Shown here one piece after another: positions 59,630 through 64,000 of a stretch of 64,000 nt of DNA; position 1 is the stretch's first letter, and every line of letters begins with the position of its first letter. Origin of the DNA: Paenibacillus sp. HWE-109 (GTDB taxonomy: Bacteria > Bacillota > Bacilli > Paenibacillales > NBRC-103111); the NCBI RefSeq assembly GCF_022163125.1, contig NZ_CP091881.1:6200001-6264000 (forward strand), written 5' to 3'. The notes beneath the pieces are model-generated. The model was not told the DNA's origin. It did no database searches and saw only the letters and a program-made list of their open reading frames with translations. A program made the position numbers and the translations under genes.

Positions 59630-59652
59630 ATCAGGTATCAGATCTCCTTAAA

Positions 59653-59667
59653 ACGTAAATTTTACGA
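59653..59667 (-). promoter_or_regulatory. Zur-box-like site upstream of the CobW-like gene
   Basis: Read on the minus strand, TCGTAAAATTTACGT matches the B. subtilis Zur consensus TCGTAATNATTACGA at 11 of 14 positions and is flanked by AAA/TTT as in known boxes. It sits in the gap between znuA and the CobW-like gene. Confidence 0.75.
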
Positions 59668-59669
59668 TT

Positions 59670-60671
59670 TTATCCTTCGCTTAATGCTTTCTTCAGAGCT
59701 TTCAGGTTATTCTGCATAATGCCGATATAATCGAGGTTATTCTTCTTATCTTCGTCCGTGAGTCCTTCTAGTGGATTAAGCACATCCGTTTTTGCGCCAA
59801 TTTCCTTGGCAATCGTATTCGCAATCTTGGGATCGACCAAGGTTTCAAAAAAGATCGTTTTCACTTGGTTTTCCTTGGCAAATTGAATGACCTTAGCCAT
59901 TTTCTCTGGGGAAGGCTCCTCTTCCGGCGACAGGCCGGCAATCGGCACTTGTTTTAATCCATAGTCCTTGGCCAAATAGCCAAACGCAGCGTGCTGGGTA
60001 ACGAACTCTTTGCGTTTAATATCTTTCAGTTCGGATCGGAACGATTCATCCAGCTTTTTGAGCTTGGCGATGTAGGCGTCCGCATTCTTCTGATAGTCAT
60101 CCTTATGCGCCGGATCAGCTTGCGTCAGGCCAGCTTGGATGGCAGCAACTTCTTGCTGTGCGAGAACAGGGTCCAGCCATACGTGGGGATCCAGAATTTT
60201 GCCTCCGTCCGCTTCCTTATGATCATGGTGCTCTCCCTCTTCTTCCTCTTCGGGCAAACCTTCCATCAGTTGAATCCCTTTGCTTGCTTCTACAACAACA
60301 CGTTTGTCGTTGGCTGCGCTCTCCAATGCTTTCTTCGCCCAGCCTTCGACGATGCCATTATAGACAAATAAATTAGCTTCCTTTACTTGTACCATATCCT
60401 TGGCGCTCGGCTCCCAATCATGGGGTTCCGCCCCTGCAGGAATAAGGGCGACAACATTGGCATGCTCGCCTGCCACTTGCTTGGTGAATTCATACATTGG
60501 ATAAAAGGTTGTTACCACTTTTAATTTGGCGTTTGCGCCGGCAGCGGCTGGACTTAACGTTGTCGTTGTAGTACCCGCTGAAGTCGAGGCCGAGTTGGAT
60601 GTACATCCTGAGAGCAGCACGGCAGATATAGCTGTGAACGCGAGCGATTGGTGAAGCCATGTCTTTTTCAT
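59670..60671 (-). CDS. znuA: Zinc ABC transporter binding lipoprotein
   Basis: About 333 residues. Lipobox LLSGC puts the lipid Cys near 23. Cluster A-I/ZnuA landmarks: VVTTFYPMYEFTKQVAG, AEPHDWEPSAKD (metal His), the acidic/His-rich loop EEEEEGEHHDHKEADGG that marks zinc rather than manganese carriers, DPHVWLDP (metal His), and QHAAFGYLAKDYG (metal His). Start ATG 60671 after TAGGAGG; the ten extra upstream codons include that site. Third in the znuCBA order. Confidence 0.93.
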   Translation of the reverse strand: MKKTWLHQSLAFTAISAVLLSGCTSNSASTSAGTTTTTLSPAAAGANAKLKVVTTFYPMYEFTKQVAGEHANVVALIPAGAEPHDWEPSAKDMVQVKEANLFVYNGIVEGWAKKALESAANDKRVVVEASKGIQLMEGLPEEEEEGEHHDHKEADGGKILDPHVWLDPVLAQQEVAAIQAGLTQADPAHKDDYQKNADAYIAKLKKLDESFRSELKDIKRKEFVTQHAAFGYLAKDYGLKQVPIAGLSPEEEPSPEKMAKVIQFAKENQVKTIFFETLVDPKIANTIAKEIGAKTDVLNPLEGLTDEDKKNNLDYIGIMQNNLKALKKALSEG

Positions 60672-60700
60672 GTAAAAGTTCCTCCTACTAGTAATAAACA

Positions 60701-61591
60701 TTATATGGATGATTCTTTGGACAAACGAGCGACGCTGTTAATAGGAGCAACTCCTGTTTCTTGGCTTAAGGAGTTTCTTGCTTTTCCCCATTTAACAATG
60801 GCTTTTTTCAAGCTAAGACCTATCACAAGGAAGCTTAATAGAAGCAACGCAATCGTCCCGCCTGGAGGGGTGCTCAACTCGTACGAAGCCGTCAACCCGG
60901 CCCATACCCCAAGCAATCCGATCCCCATTGCGATCAAGAGCGCAGCCTGAAAGCTTGGTGCAATACGTATCGCAAGCGACGCCGGCAGCACGACAAGCGC
61001 CGAAACCAGCAAAACACCGACAATAGGCATAGCAGCGGAGACGATCATTCCGGTAATGACACTAAAGCCCAGCGAAATCCAGGAAACGGGCAACCCGCTC
61101 GTCTTCGCCGTATCTTCATCGAATGTGATTTGGTACAGCGGCCTCCGGAAGACATAGAAGAATGCGCCTCCGATCAAAGCAACAGCAAACATCAGAATTA
61201 ATTCTGTTTGATTAACAGCAACAACGGAACCGAAGAGATACGCGGAGAACCCTTTATTGATACTTTGGTTAAGACTCATCAGCACAACAGCGGTTGATAA
61301 TCCTCCCACCATAATAATCGCCACCGAAATTTCACTATATGATTTGTAAGACCTTCTCACATATTCCACAGCTATGGCGCCCAAGGTAGCCACAACAAAG
61401 CCTGTCACAGTAGGATTCATATGCAGGTAAGCACCAGCCGCAACACCGGCAAGCGAGACATGCGACAGCATGTCGGCCATCAGCGCTTGTCTGCGCAGCA
61501 TCAGATACACCCCTAGGACAGAAGCCAGAAGCGCGATTAACCCACCGGCACAAAATGCCCGCTGCATGAAGTCGTAGTGCAGCATTTCCAT
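60701..61591 (-). CDS. znuB: Zinc ABC transporter permease
   Basis: 296 residues with about eight or nine membrane helices of the ABC-3 family. YDFMQRAFCAGGLIALLASV start, MLRRQALMADMLSHVSLAGV (conserved cytoplasmic loop) and GLPVSWISLGFSVITGMIV are typical. GGAGG lies seven bases before ATG 61591, inside the end of znuC, which it overlaps by 55 bp. znuA starts 29 bp past its stop. Confidence 0.93.
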   Translation of the reverse strand: MEMLHYDFMQRAFCAGGLIALLASVLGVYLMLRRQALMADMLSHVSLAGVAAGAYLHMNPTVTGFVVATLGAIAVEYVRRSYKSYSEISVAIIMVGGLSTAVVLMSLNQSINKGFSAYLFGSVVAVNQTELILMFAVALIGGAFFYVFRRPLYQITFDEDTAKTSGLPVSWISLGFSVITGMIVSAAMPIVGVLLVSALVVLPASLAIRIAPSFQAALLIAMGIGLLGVWAGLTASYELSTPPGGTIALLLLSFLVIGLSLKKAIVKWGKARNSLSQETGVAPINSVARLSKESSI

Positions 61592-62244
61592 CCCCCTTCC
61601 TCCTTGCGCTCCAGTTCAATTACACGGTCGAGATACGGCGACACCTCCGCCAGGCCGTGCGTCACCATTACAACCGTTCTTCCAAGCACCTTCACTTGAT
61701 GATTCATCAGCTCATAGAAGCCTTTGCGGCTTTCTTGATCCATGCCTGTGGTAGGCTCATCCAAGACTAATAAATCCGGTTCCTGCGCCAACGCCCTCGC
61801 AATACAGATACGCTGCTTCTGTCCGCCTGATAATTCACCGATTTTGCGATCTTTGAGCCCCCACATGCCCATCTGCTGGAGTGCCTTCTCCGTTTGCTCC
61901 CTATCCGCTTCGCTCATTTTACGAAACCAGGAACCTTTTGTTGCTCTGCCGGATTGCACAAATTCAAGAATCGTGCTTGGAAAACCACTGTTAAACGCGG
62001 AAATCTGCTGCGAAACATATCCAACCCTCAGCTTCTGACCTGCTTGATTCGTGGCTGATAGAAAAACCTGACCATGCCATGGCTTATATAAACCTAAAAG
62101 CAACTTCAACAGCGTCGATTTCGAAGCTCCATTAGGGCCTGTCACTGCAACAAATTCGCCGGACTGTATCTCAACATTCGCATCTTGAATACAAGGGGTC
62201 TCACTATAGCCGTATTCAACTTCTTGCATAGAGGCTAACAGCAT
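61537..62244 (-). CDS. znuC: Zinc ABC transporter ATPase
   Basis: About 235 residues. Walker A is GPNGASKST: the Gly before Lys is replaced by Ser (usual G-x-G-K-S/T), a mild change worth noting. Signature LSGGQKQRICIARAL, Walker B LLVLDEPTTGMD and H-loop VTHGL are intact. ATG 62244 has AAGGAG upstream; the six codons before it contain that site. First gene of the zinc operon, with three Zur-box-like sites upstream. Confidence 0.92.
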   Translation of the reverse strand: MLLASMQEVEYGYSETPCIQDANVEIQSGEFVAVTGPNGASKSTLLKLLLGLYKPWHGQVFLSATNQAGQKLRVGYVSQQISAFNSGFPSTILEFVQSGRATKGSWFRKMSEADREQTEKALQQMGMWGLKDRKIGELSGGQKQRICIARALAQEPDLLVLDEPTTGMDQESRKGFYELMNHQVKVLGRTVVMVTHGLAEVSPYLDRVIELERKEEGGWKCCTTTSCSGHFVPVG

Positions 62245-62263
62245 TTCCTCACTCCTTCCCATT

Positions 62264-62352
62264 AAGTAATATTTACGAATATAAAATGTAATTATTACGC
62301 TTTTATCACAAAAAAAATATATCGACCCATTTCACTAATCGTAATATTTACT
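62264..62352 (-). promoter_or_regulatory. Cluster of three Zur-box-like sites upstream of znuC
   Basis: 62264-62278 (AAGTAATATTTACGA), 62286-62300 (ATGTAATTATTACGC, with a perfect GTAAT-T-ATTAC core) and 62338-62352 (TCGTAATATTTACTT) each match TCGTAATNATTACGA at about 11 of 14 positions. They lie 20-110 bp upstream of znuC. Confidence 0.75.
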
Positions 62353-62407
62353 TATTACATCGAGAAATATATCGTTTTTCACCGCGGATGTCAATATACA
62401 AAAACAT

Positions 62408-62452
62408 AGGTTGGTTCTTCCGGCAGCTTATACTACAGGAAAACGCCAACCT
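62408..62452 (-). terminator. Terminator of zur
   Basis: AGGTTGG pairs with CCAACCT, with inner complementary stretches; on the minus strand it is followed by ATGTTTTTG. Confidence 0.65.
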
Positions 62453-62494
62453 TTTCGTCGTAAATTCCATATTTGCAACCTAGTTATATGAGTC

Positions 62495-62929
62495 CTAGTC
62501 CATCGCATTCTGACACTCTTCACATATGCCATAGATCTCAAAGCGGTGACTTGTTAGCTTAAATTTACCAGGCAGCTTAATCCCTTGATCCATCGGGCAA
62601 TAATCGAATGTCAGCGTCTTTTCACAGTTCGTGCAAATGAGATGATGGTGGTGATGATTCAAACAACTTGCCCGAAACTTCAAACCGCCATCCATAAAAT
62701 AAAACTGCTCCAGCGCTCCCATATCACTCAATAATCGCAGATTGCGGTACACAGTATCGAAGCTGACGCTCGGATAGGATAATGCCATCTGGTCGTACAC
62801 ATATTTAGGTGATAAGTACCCCTCTGATTTGGCAAAAATCTCGGCCAGTGTGCGCCGTTGTTCTGTTATTCGCCAACCGCCCCGGACCATGATCTCAATC
62901 ATCTCTTTGACCGTCGTTTTATCTGACAT
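62495..62929 (-). CDS. zur: Fur family regulator, probably Zur
   Basis: 144 residues: winged helix (GGWRITEQRRTLAEIFAKSE; SFDTVYRNLRLLSDMGALE) and a dimerisation domain with the regulatory His cluster (NHHHHHLIC) and two structural CxxC pairs (CTNC, CEEC). The position next to znuCBA and the four Zur-box-like sites make Zur more likely than Fur or PerR. It has its own terminator before the zinc operon's promoter. No Zur box was seen upstream of it. Confidence 0.88.
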   Translation of the reverse strand: MSDKTTVKEMIEIMVRGGWRITEQRRTLAEIFAKSEGYLSPKYVYDQMALSYPSVSFDTVYRNLRLLSDMGALEQFYFMDGGLKFRASCLNHHHHHLICTNCEKTLTFDYCPMDQGIKLPGKFKLTSHRFEIYGICEECQNAMD

Positions 62930-62962
62930 GACACATGTTCCTTTCGACTGTTATCGCTGTGA

Positions 62963-63922
62963 CTAGATGCCTTCGTTTTCGAATACAATGTGGCCTGTCT
63001 GCGACAAATCATACCCAAGAATGGGACGTAATTCCCTATGGAAAGCTTCTGATTTCAAAATGGCCATCACACTTTCGATCCATTGTGCGTGTTCTGGTTT
63101 TTTTAACATCACCAAATCATAACGTTCCTGAATGAGTGGAATGTACGTGACGCCACCGACCATGCTGGCTGCTCTTTCAATCCCGACGCCAAAGTCGGCT
63201 TCGCCTGAAGCGACCTTACCGGCGACGCCAAGGTGGTTGGATTCTTCTTGCTCATACCCGCTCAATTGCCGCGGTGAAATCCCGTGCAGCCTAAGCTGCT
63301 CATCGAGCAGCACGCGCGCGCCCGAGCCTTTCTCGCGATTGGCCACTCGCAGTCCTGGCCGCTTCAGATCCTCCCAGCCCAGAAGCTGCTTGGGATTTCC
63401 TGCAGCTACATAGAGCCCTGCCATTCGCAGAACCAAGTTCACAACCACATAGGAGTTGCCTGTAAGGAGCCGCTTGATGTAGGGAACATTGTACTCCCCT
63501 GTATCTCCATCCAGAAGATGTGTGCTGACAATATCCGATTCCCCTTTATACATCGAAATAAGACTATCCAAGCTGCCGACATAAGAACGCAGCGGCCTGT
63601 GAGTGGAAATTTGCCGCTCGAGATGCTTGCTCAGAATATCTAGGCTGACATCTTGACCTGTAATAACAATCGCTGCCTTGGAAGAAAGGTTTGCAGACTG
63701 AGCCTGGACCTGCTGAATCGGCGCTTCTGGCATCGCGGCATAGACTTTACCGCTTTTGGCACGCATTTTGTAGGCATCCAGATCAGCAGCGTCAACGCGC
63801 ATTTGCTTACCGACACGGTAGGCCGACAGCTCGCCTTTCTTGATAAGATCATAAACCGTTAGCTTCGATATCTTTAAAAGCTTGGATATTTCTTCGGTTG
63901 TATAGGAAATGTCTGCTGTCAT
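62963..63922 (-). CDS. HTH regulator with periplasmic-binding-like domain
   Basis: About 319 residues. The N-terminus is an excisionase/MerR-like helix-turn-helix (YTTEEISKLLKISKLTVYDL, then KKGELSAYRVGKQMRV). From about 85 on it resembles the PBP-like domain of ModE-type or PF12727 proteins (VNLVLRMAGLYVAAGNPKQL; ANREKGSGARVLLDEQLRLHG; SGEADFGVGIERAA). It probably senses a small anion or metabolite in the cytoplasm. GGAGG lies six bases before ATG 63922; the ATG at 63928 abuts it. No obvious target gene lies in the window; 63929-64000 holds only its upstream region. Confidence 0.85.
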   Translation of the reverse strand: MTADISYTTEEISKLLKISKLTVYDLIKKGELSAYRVGKQMRVDAADLDAYKMRAKSGKVYAAMPEAPIQQVQAQSANLSSKAAIVITGQDVSLDILSKHLERQISTHRPLRSYVGSLDSLISMYKGESDIVSTHLLDGDTGEYNVPYIKRLLTGNSYVVVNLVLRMAGLYVAAGNPKQLLGWEDLKRPGLRVANREKGSGARVLLDEQLRLHGISPRQLSGYEQEESNHLGVAGKVASGEADFGVGIERAASMVGGVTYIPLIQERYDLVMLKKPEHAQWIESVMAILKSEAFHRELRPILGYDLSQTGHIVFENEGI

Positions 63923-64000
63923 TGTCATCCTCCAGTAAAGCGCTGCTCATTCCTTTTATTGTAGCATAAGTTGACGGAGGTTGTATTTGGGGCTCACATT

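Overview
This 64 kb window looks like chromosome of an endospore-forming Bacillales bacterium, most probably Paenibacillus or a close relative. The evidence is a GerA/GerB/GerC-type germination operon, a 26-codon YjcZ-like sporulation peptide, Bacillus-type Fur and Zur boxes, strong GGAGG ribosome binding sites with frequent TTG/GTG starts, many Rho-independent terminators, and OmpR-type two-component systems beside ABC transporters. No rRNA, tRNA, phage, transposase or CRISPR array was found. Assignments are by reading motifs; no database search was run.

Layout. 1-8.4 kb: partial MGDG-synthase-like glycosyltransferase, Gly/Asn-tailed membrane protein, polysaccharide deacetylase, DUF6583-like membrane protein, Asp-box lipoprotein, and an M23 peptidase-bactofilin pair. 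8.4-15.2 kb: sulfonate/taurine-type ABC importer behind a DUF445 gene, DUF2935-like protein, HD hydrolase, TrmB-like regulator. 15.2-16.7 kb: gene-free repeat block. 16.8-22.3 kb: MgtC-like protein, then a secreted protein/ABC exporter/histidine kinase/response regulator operon. 22.5-26.1 kb: iron block (AraC-binding-protein fusion regulator, Fur box, siderophore-binding lipoprotein, FhuF-like protein). 26.1-30.0 kb: germination genes. 30.1-35 kb: ABC-2 exporter with helD as last gene. 35-44.4 kb: LTA-synthase-like enzyme, cytochrome c, arabinofuranosidase with a divergent ArsR regulator, MATE pump with a divergent AraC regulator, small membrane protein, AIM24 protein.

44.8-49.5 kb is the most unusual gene set: a tightly coupled operon of a PmtA-like methyltransferase, a PAP2-type membrane phosphatase, a short DedA/VTT-like fragment, a VanR/VanS-like pair and S-adenosylhomocysteine hydrolase. 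It could be a self-regulated lipid-methylation module that recycles its own by-product. 50-57 kb: a glycolate-oxidase-like glcDF pair with a divergent GntR/FadR regulator, and an IclR-SDR-fumarylacetoacetase-like set that may yield pyruvate plus a 2-hydroxyacid. 58.2-62.9 kb: a zinc-starvation cluster (zur, znuCBA, CobW GTPase and an overlooked 49-aa ribosomal protein L33 with half its zinc cysteines replaced) with four Zur-box-like sites. The window ends with an HTH-plus-binding-protein regulator.

The intergenic DNA is rich in repeats. Two dispersed families (A, 4 copies; B, 3 copies plus a fragment) share one architecture: two direct arms followed by two inverted arms about 50 bp apart. There are also tandem arrays of 112, 112 and 114 bp and shorter ones of about 30 bp.
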